Source: Mucilaginibacter sp.
Lineage (GTDB): Bacteria > Bacteroidota > Bacteroidia > Sphingobacteriales > Sphingobacteriaceae
NCBI RefSeq assembly: GCF_028288225.1
Contig: NZ_JAQBOC010000058.1
Location: 1-64,000 of the forward strand
Length of the DNA: 64,000 nt
Reading direction: 5' to 3'
Shown here: piece by piece, positions 1 to 8,512 of the stretch
Layout of the letters: each line of letters starts with the position of its first letter
Position numbering within the stretch: position 1 is the stretch's first letter
Position numbers and translations under genes: made by a program
Notes under the pieces: generated by a model
The model's input: only the letters and a program-made list of their open reading frames with translations
The model's database searches: none
Told to the model about the DNA's origin: nothing

Positions 1-948
1 AAACGGTGAAGTGTTAATGGTGAACAGCATGTTCATGGTAGGCTCATCAATATGGATAACCTCCAGTTGTTCCGGTTTTTCAAAATCGGCAATAGTATCG
101 CCAATGTCAAAGCCTTCAATACCAACAACGGCACAAATATCACCCGAGCTTACCTGGGTAGTTTTTACTTTACCAAGGCCTTCAAACGTGTATAATTCTT
201 TTATTCTTGATTTTTGGATAGTACCATCACGTTTTACCAATGATACCGGCATGTTTTCTTTAATAGTACCGCGTGCCACACGGCCGATAGCGATACGGCC
301 CACAAATGAAGAATAATCCAATGAGGTGATCTGCATTTGTAAAGTACCTTCGGCAATTGGGGCAGGAGGGATGTTTGCCAAAATAGCATCCATCAACGGG
401 AAAATATTATCAGTAGGTTGTTTCCAATCGGTGCTCATCCAGCCTTGTTTTGATGAACCATAGATAACCGGGAAATCCAGCTGATCTTCGGTAGCCTCAA
501 GGTTGAAGAACAATTCAAAAATTTGTTCGTAAACTTCTTCAGGGCGGCAATTTTCTTTATCAACCTTGTTTACAACAACAATAGGTTTTAGGCCCAGGGC
601 CAAAGCCTATTGCGTTACAAAGCGGGTTTGAGGCATAGCGCCTTCAAAATCATCGCAAAGTAATAAAACGCCATCGGCCATTTTTAATACGCGCTCAACC
701 TCGCCGCCAAAGTCGGCGTGACCAGGGGTATCAATAATGTTGATCTTAACATCTTTATACATTACCGAAACGTTTTTTGAAACGATGGTGATGCCGCGTT
801 CGCGCTCCAGGTCATTGTTATCCAGTATCAGTTCACCGGTTGATTCGTTGTCCCGGAAGATAGAACAAGCATGTAATATTTTATCCACCAGGGTAGTCTT
901 GCCGTGGTCAACGTGAGCGATGATCGCTATATTTCTTATTTTTTGCAT
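1..948 (-). CDS. typA: TypA/BipA ribosome-associated GTPase, interrupted by an amber codon and cut by the window edge
   Basis: The start is at 948 on the minus strand. The protein opens with the GTPase P-loop region (AHVDHGKTTL), then the G2/G3 region with RGITI and DTPGH, as in translational GTPases of the TypA/BipA family. Residue 113 (Gln, after RFVT) is followed by TAG at 607-609. The same frame stays open from 606 to position 1 and encodes the expected TypA continuation, including the NKVD G4 motif and the start of domain II. Homologues normally have Lys at the amber site, one base change away (AAG). It is either a real nonsense mutation or a sequence error. The 3' end lies outside the window. 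Confidence 0.9.
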
Positions 949-972
949 TGAAATGCGCCTCTAAATTTTGCG

Positions 973-980
973 CAAAGGTA
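973..980 (-). promoter_or_regulatory. Candidate -7 element of the typA promoter
   Basis: On the minus strand the sequence TACCTTTG matches the Bacteroidota -7 consensus TAnnTTTG exactly and lies 24 bases before the typA ATG. About 20 bases further upstream is a T-rich GTTTT in the -33 position rather than a perfect TTG. The assignment rests on motif and position only. Confidence 0.5.
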
Positions 981-1054
981 CGGTTATTTAATGAATTTTT
1001 AAAACACATGCAAGTAATTGGATGAAATAATGATTTGGGGTTAACATTGGGGGA

Positions 1055-1150
1055 TGTTTTAATGTGCGGATTTGCAAATATGCAGACGTGCGGATTGAGA
1101 AATTGGATGATTATTTTGTTTGAACCATGATAGCTTGATTTGAGGATTGA
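1055..1150. repeat. Dispersed repeat of the 'gtgcgga/tgcaaat' type
   Basis: This stretch contains alternating GTGCGGATTTGC, AAATATGCAG and CGTGCGGATTG units. The same vocabulary recurs at 63140-63385 near the other end of the window. It lies in the 279-base gap between typA and the TPR gene; apart from the typA promoter nothing else was recognised in the gap. Confidence 0.5.
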
Positions 1151-1227
1151 TTTTTTGATGCGATTTAGGTTTTGAATGGTTTTAATAAATTGTTTGTGTA
1201 TTATTTGTAAATTGCAATGACTGAACC

Positions 1228-2616
1228 ATGCACAAAAAAATCTACAGCATATTTTTGGCATCATCTTCTGAACTGGCAGAGGACAGGAAGGAATTTGAAC
1301 TGTTTGTAAACCGGCAAAATAAGCTTCTTAATAAGAAGAATATTTTTTTAGATCTCGTTATCCGGGAGGAATCCGGTGATACTGTTTCATTAACCCAAAA
1401 GCAGGATGATTATAATAAAGAGCTAAAAACCTGTGATATTTTTGTTGTGATGTACTGGACCAAAGTAGGGACATGTACCAATATTGGGTTTGATATGGCC
1501 TGGGCTCAATTTAGATATACCGGAAAGCACCCCAGGATATTTGTATTTGAAAAAACTGCCGCGCCACTAAAACCCGTCAGTAATAAAGACAAAAACAGCT
1601 TTAAAGCATTTCAGAAAAAATTAAATGACACAAGGCATTTTATAAATCTGTACGATGATCATCACAAGTTAACAAAGGAATTTAAAAAAAACCTTAGTTT
1701 ATTATTTGACGATGAATATTTAAAGTTTGGGAACAATTATCCAAATAATGAAATAACTGAATATCTTTATACAGACGGTAACAGCGCGCCTGGAAATTTT
1801 ATATGCCGTGAAGATGAACACCATATGATAACAAGCGAAGTTTTAAAGGGTAAGGATGATTTAGCAGATCCTTATTCAGGATTAGGTAAAGTCTATTCTC
1901 AACTGGGGCTTTTCGAAAAAGCATTGGATTTTTGTAAAAATGATTTCGAATTATCAAAACAACTTTACGAGAACTATCCTGAAAATGCAGGTTTTAAAGA
2001 TGGTCTTGCACTTTCTTATCAAAATTTAGGTAAAGCGTATAATGATTTAGGCGATTTAGAAAAGGCATTGAACTCTTACCAGGAATATAACAAAATTGAA
2101 AAACAACTTTCTGGTCAATATCCTCTTGATTCACGTTTTAAAGATAATTTATCGATTTCCTATCAATTTTTAGGAAACATACATGTTTCCTTAGGCAATC
2201 TTGAAAAAGCATTTCTTTTTTATAAAAAATATATTGAGATAAAAAAACAACTTTATAAAGAAGATCCCGAAAATATAAGTTTCATAAAAGGGCTGGCAAT
2301 CTCCTATCAATTTTTAGGTGAGGTACACATAACATTAAATGACGCCGACAAGGCTTTGAAGTTTTTTATAAAATTTAATAAATTAACAAAAGAACTTTAT
2401 GATACGTATTCAAGCAATATTGATTTCAAGTATGGTTTCGCAATTTCTAATAAGAAATTGGGAGATATTTATATAAAAAAGAATAAATTAACGATAGCCA
2501 AAAAACATTATTTTCAGTCGCTATATTTATATGAGCAATTGATAGAAGCATCACCTAAAATGATAGATTATAGCAATAATTTAAATATATTAAAGCAAAA
2601 ACTAAAGGAAATATAA
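1228..2616 (+). CDS. DUF4062-like N-terminal domain fused to TPR repeats
   Basis: The 462-residue protein starts with a DUF4062/TIR-like alpha-beta domain at about residues 4-110 (KKIYSIFLASSSELAEDR, then CDIFVVMYWTKVG). After a linker come TPR-like repeats from about residue 214 to 445, with roughly 50-residue spacing and recurring 'SYQ.LG..Y..LGDLEKAL' patterns. There is no signal peptide or membrane segment, so it is probably cytoplasmic. DUF4062 domains are often the sensing or effector end of signalling and defence proteins; that role is inferred. The gene is visibly richer in A and T than its neighbours, suggesting recent acquisition. No catalytic motif was identified. Confidence 0.75.
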   Translation: MHKKIYSIFLASSSELAEDRKEFELFVNRQNKLLNKKNIFLDLVIREESGDTVSLTQKQDDYNKELKTCDIFVVMYWTKVGTCTNIGFDMAWAQFRYTGKHPRIFVFEKTAAPLKPVSNKDKNSFKAFQKKLNDTRHFINLYDDHHKLTKEFKKNLSLLFDDEYLKFGNNYPNNEITEYLYTDGNSAPGNFICREDEHHMITSEVLKGKDDLADPYSGLGKVYSQLGLFEKALDFCKNDFELSKQLYENYPENAGFKDGLALSYQNLGKAYNDLGDLEKALNSYQEYNKIEKQLSGQYPLDSRFKDNLSISYQFLGNIHVSLGNLEKAFLFYKKYIEIKKQLYKEDPENISFIKGLAISYQFLGEVHITLNDADKALKFFIKFNKLTKELYDTYSSNIDFKYGFAISNKKLGDIYIKKNKLTIAKKHYFQSLYLYEQLIEASPKMIDYSNNLNILKQKLKEI

Positions 2617-2632
2617 AAACTTAGATTTAATT

Positions 2633-3064
2633 GTGACAAGCCTCCTCTACCCCAAAGTATACCTCTATCGCCGCATAGTTTACGCCAAGCTATTCATCGA
2701 CAATAATTTTGCCGATAAGATAGACCTTGATAACATTGCGGATGAGGCTTTCTTTTCCAAATTTCATTTTATCCGGCTTTTCCATTCTATTTATAGTAAA
2801 ACACCGTATCAGTATTTGTCATTTGTGCGGATTGAAAAGGCAAAGCAGCTTTTAGCTACTGATATGAGCGCAGCCAATGTCTGCTATGCCGTTGGCTTTG
2901 AAAGTGTAAGCTCATTTACGGGGCTGTTTAAGCGGGTAGTTGGGCAAACGCCTGCCGCTTACCAGCTGCTGCAGCATCGAAGACTGGCCGAAGTGGCCAA
3001 AGACCCTTTAAAGTTTATTCCAAACTGTTTTGCAGAAAAGAAAGGGTGGGTTGCAGTTAATTAG
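2633..3064 (+). CDS. AraC-family transcriptional regulator (DNA-binding domain only)
   Basis: The 143-residue protein starts with GTG 16 bases after the preceding stop. It is essentially one AraC/XylS DNA-binding domain: a first helix-turn-helix around LDNIADEAFFSKFHFIRLF and a second around AANVCYAVGFESVSSFTGLFKRVVGQTPAAYQ, which carries the family's 'GF.S.S.F...FK...G.TP..Y' signature. No ligand-binding domain is present, so the effector is unknown. The VOC protein downstream is a plausible partner or target. The GTG was chosen because no ATG lies before the conserved domain. Confidence 0.85.
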   Translation: MTSLLYPKVYLYRRIVYAKLFIDNNFADKIDLDNIADEAFFSKFHFIRLFHSIYSKTPYQYLSFVRIEKAKQLLATDMSAANVCYAVGFESVSSFTGLFKRVVGQTPAAYQLLQHRRLAEVAKDPLKFIPNCFAEKKGWVAVN

Positions 3065-3193
3065 AGATTAGTTAATCAGAGATTAGGCATTAAAACCGAC
3101 CTCTTGTTTCTGCCGTCGCCACACAATCGCAATTTTGGAGAAGTGAGGGGATAAATAAGTGCTCATTTTTGAGGTAAGAAAACAAGCTTTAAA

Positions 3194-3607
3194 ATGATCA
3201 CAAAAATGAACCACGTTAGCGTATTTGTTCTGAACCAGGACAGCGCTTTTGATTTCTATGTTAATAAACTAGGTTTTAATGTACATACAGATGCACCTAT
3301 GGGGCCGGGAATGAGGTGGCTGACTGTTTGTCCGCCACAGCAGCCTGACCTGGAGATCTCCTTAATGTCTATTGATGAGGGGATGATGTTCACCAAAGAA
3401 ACGGCACAGCAAATGCGCAGCCTGGTGACCAGGGGAACCTTTGGCTTTGGTGTGTTTGAGTGTGATAACCTATTGGTAACCTACGAAGAACTGAAAGCAA
3501 AAGGTATTGAATTTACCAAAAAACCAACACAGGAGTTTTATGGCTTTGAAGCGCTGTTTAAAGATGATTCGGGGAATTGGTTTTCGTTGGGGCAGAAGAA
3601 GAGTTGA
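3194..3607 (+). CDS. VOC (glyoxalase/bleomycin resistance/dioxygenase) family protein
   Basis: At 137 residues it has the length of a single-polypeptide VOC protein with two beta-alpha-beta-beta-beta modules. It begins with the typical MNHVSVFVLNQDSAFDFYVNKLGF and ends with an 'F.DDSGN.FSL' strand. Such proteins bind divalent metal and act as lyases, dioxygenases or drug-binding proteins; the substrate cannot be read from sequence. It follows the AraC regulator by 129 bases on the same strand, a common pairing, so co-regulation is possible. Confidence 0.85.
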   Translation: MITKMNHVSVFVLNQDSAFDFYVNKLGFNVHTDAPMGPGMRWLTVCPPQQPDLEISLMSIDEGMMFTKETAQQMRSLVTRGTFGFGVFECDNLLVTYEELKAKGIEFTKKPTQEFYGFEALFKDDSGNWFSLGQKKS

Positions 3608-3629
3608 TTTGATAATTTGAAGATGTGTT

Positions 3630-3686
3630 GATTTGAAGATGTGTTGTTTTAATTTTCAAATTTTCAAATCAGCACATCTTCAAATC
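3630..3686. terminator. Hairpin between convergent genes (repeat family 'gatttgaagatgtg')
   Basis: A perfect 14-base stem pairs GATTTGAAGATGTG at 3630-3643 with its complement at 3673-3686 around a T-rich loop. A second left-arm copy sits just before it. It lies between the convergent VOC gene and corA and could end both transcripts. The same wording recurs in the hairpins at 5250-5300 and 48235-48365. Confidence 0.5.
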
Positions 3687-3688
3687 GA

Positions 3689-4816
3689 TTACAACTTACT
3701 AAACCAGCCCTTTTTCCAGAAAATGATCACCTGGATAATGCCTATGAGGATCATGCCACCAAGCGCATATACATAGCCATGCGGAGTATAAAGCTCGGGC
3801 ATATTATCAGGCAGCATTTTATTGGTTACCGGATCAACCCTTGCGAAGTTCATGCCGTAAACACCTGCAACAAATGTTAAAGGAATAAAAATAACAGATA
3901 TAATGGTTAACACCTTCATAATCTCGTTCATCCTGTTGCTAACCATTGATAAATAAATATCCATTATACTGGAGGTTATTTCTTTGTAGCTCTCAATCAG
4001 GTCCATTATCTGGATGCAATGGTCATAGGCATCCTTTAAAAATAGCTTTACTTCCTTGTTTATCAGGGGGCTTTCGGTACGCAGCATATCATTTATCTTG
4101 TCGCGCTCGGGCCAGCAGGAACGCCGCAAAACAATCAAGGTTCTTTTAAGTTGCTGGGTTTCATACATAATGGTTTTATCAGCGTTGCCATATAAACGGT
4201 CTTCAACAGTATCTAACTGATCGCCAAGCTGTGCCAGCAGGGAGAAGTAACAATCAAGTATGGTGTCAGTAAGCGCATAGCACATGTAGCCCGGTCCCGC
4301 AGTACGTATGGCACCCTTTCCTACTTTCAGGCGGTTTTTTACGCCTTCGAAATTTTCTTCGTGTGTTTCTTCAAAAGTTATGATGATGTTATCCTTTACC
4401 AGGGCCGAAAACTGGTGGTTATTAAGCTCATAATCTTTGCTGAAAGTAATCATGCGGCTTACTGCAAATACATAGTCGTCATACTCATCAAACTTAGGCC
4501 GCTGGTGAATATTGGTAATGTCTTCAAGCACCAGGGGATTGATAGTTAAGATTGATCCTATTTCTTCAATCAATACCGCATCTCCAAGCCCCCTAACCTG
4601 GATCCAATGCGTATGATCCTGGCATTTTTTGAATTGATCAAGCACAACTTTGATACTTTTCCCTTGATCGCTCACCAGCTCTTTTGCGTTGTAGGAATAA
4701 ATGTTGATCAAAGGTTTTACAGCATCTTCGGGTATATTTATTGCACCCGGCTGCTCGCCTACATATCCGGATCTCCTGCGTGGGTTATAGCGAAACCTTT
4801 TTATTGGATTAGTCAT
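3689..4816 (-). CDS. corA: Magnesium/cobalt transporter CorA
   Basis: The 375-residue protein has the CorA layout: a large cytoplasmic N-terminal domain, a long helical region, and two C-terminal membrane segments at about residues 300-320 and 345-367. The family signature GMN is at residues 321-323 (VYGMNF), just after the first membrane helix. CorA forms a pentameric inner-membrane channel for Mg2+ (and Co2+/Ni2+). The short periplasmic loop follows GMN. It is monocistronic as far as can be seen. No Mg2+-responsive leader was recognised upstream. Confidence 0.93.
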   Translation of the reverse strand: MTNPIKRFRYNPRRRSGYVGEQPGAINIPEDAVKPLINIYSYNAKELVSDQGKSIKVVLDQFKKCQDHTHWIQVRGLGDAVLIEEIGSILTINPLVLEDITNIHQRPKFDEYDDYVFAVSRMITFSKDYELNNHQFSALVKDNIIITFEETHEENFEGVKNRLKVGKGAIRTAGPGYMCYALTDTILDCYFSLLAQLGDQLDTVEDRLYGNADKTIMYETQQLKRTLIVLRRSCWPERDKINDMLRTESPLINKEVKLFLKDAYDHCIQIMDLIESYKEITSSIMDIYLSMVSNRMNEIMKVLTIISVIFIPLTFVAGVYGMNFARVDPVTNKMLPDNMPELYTPHGYVYALGGMILIGIIQVIIFWKKGWFSKL

Positions 4817-5249
4817 TTGATGTGTTTACAGTTTCAAAAACTGAAAATAGGACTTTTTGTTGTGATTAGGTTGTAAAAGGTTGCAAACGTTATAATGGTT
4901 GTAAGAGTTGTAATTGTATAGCGTTGTAAAAGGAATTTGGGCATTGCCAAAGCTTTTTTTTACCGTCTTTAATTCCTACAACTTATTTCAACGGATGCTG
5001 CTAAACTTGCTGCCGTTTTGATACAACTAAAAACAAAAACAGGCGCTGATGTAATCCTTAGGTACGCGGCAATGCCATTCGATAAAAGAAGTATTATGAA
5101 TTGAAGAGCCGGGTGGTTGATCAGGCTGGAGTGAGTAGGTAAACTAGTGCGAATTGAAGGGCAAAGCAAATATAAAACAGGCTTTATCATCCTTAAATAC
5201 TAATTTGATGATTAATTTGTGATTTTTGAATTGGCGCTTTATCAAAATA
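4817..5249. other. Non-coding gap between corA and metK
   Basis: The stretch contains 'gttgtaa' repetitions near 4870-4930, another short repeat vocabulary seen in this genome. No convincing gene was found; the open frames lack conserved features and plausible starts. The metK terminator follows at its right end. Confidence 0.6.
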
Positions 5250-5300
5250 AAAAGTGCCGGTTTGAAGATGAAATTTTCAAATCTTCAAACCGGCACTTTT
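5250..5300 (-). terminator. Strong intrinsic terminator of metK
   Basis: A perfect 19-base inverted repeat (5250-5268 with 5282-5300) has a 13-base loop. Read on the minus strand it starts 9 bases after the metK stop and is followed by CTTTTTATTTTG, a usable U-tract. The core contains GCCGG/CCGGC. The stem includes the 'tttgaaga' word of the dispersed hairpin repeats, so it may be a repeat recruited as terminator. Confidence 0.85.
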
Positions 5301-5308
5301 CAAATTTA

Positions 5309-6559
5309 TTACAAGCCAAATGTTTGTTTCACCTTATCAACATAATCCAGCTTTTCCCAGGTAAACAGTTCAACTTCGCGTTTTATCTCTTTGCCATCAT
5401 GACCAATGAATGATTTGGTTATCACTTCATTAGGGCGGCCAAAGTGGCCGTAAGCAGCAGTTTCGCTGTATATTGGGTTACGCAGTTTAAAGCGAGTTTC
5501 AATAGCGTATGGGGTCATGTTAAATATGGCTTCCACTTTTTTAGCAATTTCGCCGTCGTGCAGGCCAACTTTGCCTGTTCCATAAGTATTTATGTAGATT
5601 CCCATTGGCTGGGCAACGCCTATAGCATATGATACTTGTACTAAAACCTCATCGGCAACGCCGGCGGCAACAAGGTTTTTAGCAATGTGGCGGGTAGCAT
5701 AAGCAGCAGAACGGTCAACCTTTGAAGGATCTTTGCCTGAAAATGCGCCGCCACCGTGTGCACCTTTACCACCGTAAGTATCAACAATAATTTTACGTCC
5801 GGTTAAACCGGTATCACCATGCGGGCCACCGATAACAAATTTGCCTGTAGGGTTAATGTGGTATTTAATGCCATCACCAAAAAAGTGAGCATATTTAGGG
5901 TATTTTGCTTTTACCCTTGGAATTAGGATGCTGATGATATCGCTGCTGATTTTTGTCAGCATGATTTTTTCTTCGTCAAAATCATCATGCTGGGTTGAAA
6001 TTACAATGGCATCAATGCGTACCGGCTGGTTGTTGTCATCATACTCCAGCGTTACCTGCGATTTCGCATCAGGACGTAAATATTTTATATCAGAATTCTC
6101 GCGGCGGATAGCTGCCAGCTCTATTAATAAGGCATGTGCAATATCAAGGGCCAGCGGCATATAATTATCAGTTTCGATAGTTGCATAACCAAACATCATC
6201 CCCTGGTCGCCTGCACCTTGCTCTTCTTTCGCGGTACGGTCAACACCCTGGTTAATATCGGGTGATTGTTCATGAATGGCCGAAAGTACACTGCACGAGC
6301 TGCCATCAAACATATATTCGACTTTGGTATAACCAATTTTGTTAATTACCTCGCGGGCTATTTTCTGAACATCAAGGTATGCTTTTGACTTTACTTCGCC
6401 GGCTAAAAAAACCTGGCCTGTTGTTACCAGTGTTTCGCAGGCAACTTTTGAGTCAGGGTCGAAAGCTAAAAAATGATCTATCAAAGCATCCGAGATCTGG
6501 TCGGCAACTTTATCCGGATGTCCTTCTGATACGGATTCTGATGTGAATAAATACGACAT
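5309..6559 (-). CDS. metK: S-adenosylmethionine synthase
   Basis: The 416-residue protein makes S-adenosylmethionine from ATP and methionine. It carries the N-terminal SEGHPDKVADQISDA motif, the hexapeptide GAGDQG with MMFGYA, and the P-loop-like GGGAFSGKDPSKVDRSAAY, all diagnostic of MetK. The length fits the family. It is a single gene with its own terminator. The 268-base upstream gap was inspected for a SAM-responsive leader and none was recognised. Activity as a cytosolic tetramer is expected from the family. Confidence 0.97.
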   Translation of the reverse strand: MSYLFTSESVSEGHPDKVADQISDALIDHFLAFDPDSKVACETLVTTGQVFLAGEVKSKAYLDVQKIAREVINKIGYTKVEYMFDGSSCSVLSAIHEQSPDINQGVDRTAKEEQGAGDQGMMFGYATIETDNYMPLALDIAHALLIELAAIRRENSDIKYLRPDAKSQVTLEYDDNNQPVRIDAIVISTQHDDFDEEKIMLTKISSDIISILIPRVKAKYPKYAHFFGDGIKYHINPTGKFVIGGPHGDTGLTGRKIIVDTYGGKGAHGGGAFSGKDPSKVDRSAAYATRHIAKNLVAAGVADEVLVQVSYAIGVAQPMGIYINTYGTGKVGLHDGEIAKKVEAIFNMTPYAIETRFKLRNPIYSETAAYGHFGRPNEVITKSFIGHDGKEIKREVELFTWEKLDYVDKVKQTFGL

Positions 6560-6799
6560 AAATTTTTATATGATAATTAAAATTTCTCCTTGCAGATTCA
6601 CAATGTTAGCGTTTCTGCGATATTTTTGTTCTTAAAAGCCAATAAAGATTTAAAGGATTGAGTAAAGAAGCATGGTTTTAGCACTTTTTTACGTGGTTGC
6701 AATCCGTTGCGTCCCGATTCTATTCGGGATGGGGCAATTAAATCAGTCCACTTTCAGGTTGCTAAATTAAAACAATTTTTACAAAGCCGAAAATAGATT

Positions 6800-6807
6800 T
6801 ACTTTTG
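6800..6807 (+). promoter_or_regulatory. Candidate -7 element before the lipid kinase gene
   Basis: TACTTTTG matches TAnnTTTG exactly and lies 20 bases before the TTG start codon at 6828. The -33 position holds only a T-rich run (about 6776-6780). The upstream gap 6560-6827 also contains a small CCCGA/TCGGG inverted repeat near 6715-6730. Confidence 0.45.
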
Positions 6808-6827
6808 CCCGCAGAAATCATATTTAG

Positions 6828-7718
6828 TTGGAAAGGAAAGCGTTATTTATTATAAACCCAATATCTGGCGGGAAGCAAAAGGATGGCGTTCCGGAACTCA
6901 TCGAGAAACACCTGGATACTAATTTATTTAAACCGGTAATTGTTTTTAGTGATGGTGTATCGCACGCCAGGCAGATTGCTAAAGAAGCGGTGGGCAAATT
7001 TGACCTTATTGTGGCAGTTGGCGGTGATGGAACGGTAAATGAAGTGGCATCGGCAATTGTGGGGAGCAACACCACCTTAGGGATAGTTCCTTTCGGATCG
7101 GGTAATGGCTTGTCGCGGTTCCTTAATATCCCCATGGATGCTCAAAAAGCCATTGAGACGCTTGGTACAGGCAGTACTATAACTATCGATTCGGCAAGGT
7201 TAAATGGACAGCCGTTTTTCAATATGGCCGGGATGGGCTTTGATGCCCATATAAGCGAAGTATTTTCGCACACACAAAAGCGGGGGTTTATTACTTATAT
7301 TAAATCATCTATTAAAGAAGTTATAAATTATAAGCCGCAAATGTATCACCTGGAGATTGACGGCAAGATTTATGACCGCGAAGCTTTTATGCTGAGCTTT
7401 GCCAACTCCTCACAGTATGGTAACAATGCACATATCTCTCCCCATGCCTCGGTACAGGATGGTTTGCTGGATGTTTGTGTGATAAAAAAATTCCCTTTAT
7501 GGCGATTTTTTGAGCTGGGGATCCGCATGATGGCCAAAACAGCTGATCAAACAAAATACGTTGAAATAATAAGGGGAAAGCATATATTTGTTAAACGGGC
7601 CAATCCCGGGCCTTTACATCTTGATGGCGAACCACAAATTGCCGGCACCGAAGCCGAAATTGTGCTGGTGCCGCATTCATTAAAGGTTATTGTGGGAAGC
7701 ACATTTATGAAGTCTTAA
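6828..7718 (+). CDS. Diacylglycerol/sphingosine kinase-like lipid kinase (YegS/BmrU type)
   Basis: The 296-residue protein belongs to the diacylglycerol kinase catalytic family. It begins with a beta strand and INPISGGK, then has the nucleotide-binding GGDGTVNEV (about residues 64-72) and GSGNGLSR (about residues 90-97). The C-terminal half is the beta-sandwich ending in HLDGEPQ. Such enzymes transfer phosphate from ATP to a lipid hydroxyl; the lipid is unknown, though sphingolipid or diacylglycerol is likely. The start is TTG, the only plausible one before the conserved first strand. Its stop codon lies inside a dispersed repeat. Confidence 0.88.
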   Translation: MERKALFIINPISGGKQKDGVPELIEKHLDTNLFKPVIVFSDGVSHARQIAKEAVGKFDLIVAVGGDGTVNEVASAIVGSNTTLGIVPFGSGNGLSRFLNIPMDAQKAIETLGTGSTITIDSARLNGQPFFNMAGMGFDAHISEVFSHTQKRGFITYIKSSIKEVINYKPQMYHLEIDGKIYDREAFMLSFANSSQYGNNAHISPHASVQDGLLDVCVIKKFPLWRFFELGIRMMAKTADQTKYVEIIRGKHIFVKRANPGPLHLDGEPQIAGTEAEIVLVPHSLKVIVGSTFMKS

Positions 7719-7808
7719 GTCTTGAGCCATTAGTCTTAAGGCATTATTTGGAAAATTATAAATTTGCAGAGCCTGACTCAGGACTTAAAACTACAGACTC
7801 AAGACTTA
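7711..7808. repeat. Dispersed inverted repeat family 'aagtcttgagtc'
   Basis: The left arm (7711-7740) has AGTCTTAAGTCTTGAG and TAGTCTTAAG. The right arm (7776-7808) has GACTCAGGACTTAAA and ACAGACTCAAGACTT. Between them lies TAAATTTG (7759-7766), a perfect -7 box 48 bases before the SUI1-family ATG. Related copies are at 17155-17228, 32850-32932, 39266-39326 and 50671-50757. Confidence 0.7.
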
Positions 7809-7813
7809 ATAAC

Positions 7814-8149
7814 ATGGCTAAAAAGAACTTTACAGGTGTAGTATACTCTACCGACCCTGATTTTCAATACCAGCAAAGCGGGAGCGCTGCCACCCAGGCG
7901 CTGCCACCACAACAGCAAAATATTAAAATTTATCTGGACCGTAAAGGTGGCAGCAAATTGGTTACCCGTATTAATGGATATGTAGGCCCCGGTGCCGACC
8001 TTGAAATTATAGGTAAAAAGCTAAAATCAAAATGCGGTGTTGGCGGCTCGGTAAAGGATGGCGAAATATTAATACAGGGCGATTTTAGGGATAAGGTATT
8101 AACCATATTAGTTGCTGATGGCTATAAAGTTAAAAAGGCAGGCGGATAG
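7814..8149 (+). CDS. SUI1/eIF1-family translation factor (YciH-like)
   Basis: From the ATG at 7814 the product has 111 residues. After a low-complexity Gln-rich stretch comes a SUI1 domain: IKIYLDRKGGSKLVTRINGY, then LKSKCGVGGSVKDGEILIQGD and a basic C-terminus. Bacterial SUI1 proteins such as YciH bind the small ribosomal subunit and affect start-site fidelity; the precise role here is inferred. An in-frame TTG at 7748 would add 22 residues made entirely of repeat sequence, so it was rejected as the start. Confidence 0.87.
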   Translation: MAKKNFTGVVYSTDPDFQYQQSGSAATQALPPQQQNIKIYLDRKGGSKLVTRINGYVGPGADLEIIGKKLKSKCGVGGSVKDGEILIQGDFRDKVLTILVADGYKVKKAGG

Positions 8150-8457
8150 GTGCTGTTGGCAATGTTGAGCAGGCAGTTTGCAGTTGTAGCTGCTGTTTAA
8201 AGAGTTGTAGCAAGCAACGGCTATTTAGCGCGCATAGCCTGGCCCGGCTATAGCGGGGACGTCCTGTGTAATCCCCCTTATTTATAATATTTCATCTTCA
8301 CTCTTCATTTAAACCTCAAAATATCGAGTTTCTTACCTCTGATTCTTGATGTACTTAGTGTATTTAAAATAAATGTAAAGATATATTAAATAGTTGTAAA
8401 TAAGTTGTTTACATAGTGTGTAAAGTTTACATTATGTAAAAAAATAAGATAATTCTC
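8150..8457. other. Non-coding gap upstream of pckA
   Basis: About 300 bases without a convincing gene. 8170-8215 has 'gttgtagc' repetitions; 8330-8457 is very A/T-rich and contains several GTAAA/TTTAC words (for example GTGTAAAGTTTAC) that could be protein-binding sites. The pckA promoter lies at the right end. Confidence 0.5.
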
Positions 8458-8489
8458 TTGTTTCTTAGGTAGGAAAACCACTAATTTTG
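8458..8489 (+). promoter_or_regulatory. pckA promoter (TTG / 21-base spacer / TAATTTTG)
   Basis: TTG at 8458-8460 and TAATTTTG at 8482-8489 fit the Bacteroidota housekeeping promoter (-33 TTG, -7 TAnnTTTG) with a normal spacer. The start codon at 8513 lies 23 bases beyond the -7 box, giving a short leader. This is the best-formed promoter in the window. Confidence 0.7.
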
Positions 8490-8512
8490 CAGCAACCAAT
8501 TATAACTATTTA

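Noticed and set aside
908..1264. Minus-strand open frame of 118 codons
   Set aside because: It overlaps the start and promoter of typA and the next gene, has no conserved features and consists of repeat sequence.
4969..5190. Minus-strand open frame of 73 codons in the corA-metK gap
   Set aside because: No conserved motif, no plausible start context, and composition unlike neighbouring genes.
6560..6827. SAM riboswitch upstream of metK
   Set aside because: No conserved SAM-I or SAM-II core pattern or terminator arrangement could be recognised on the metK strand.
8195..8280. tRNA or structured RNA in the gap before pckA
   Set aside because: The GC-rich words do not form a cloverleaf and no tRNA signature bases were seen.
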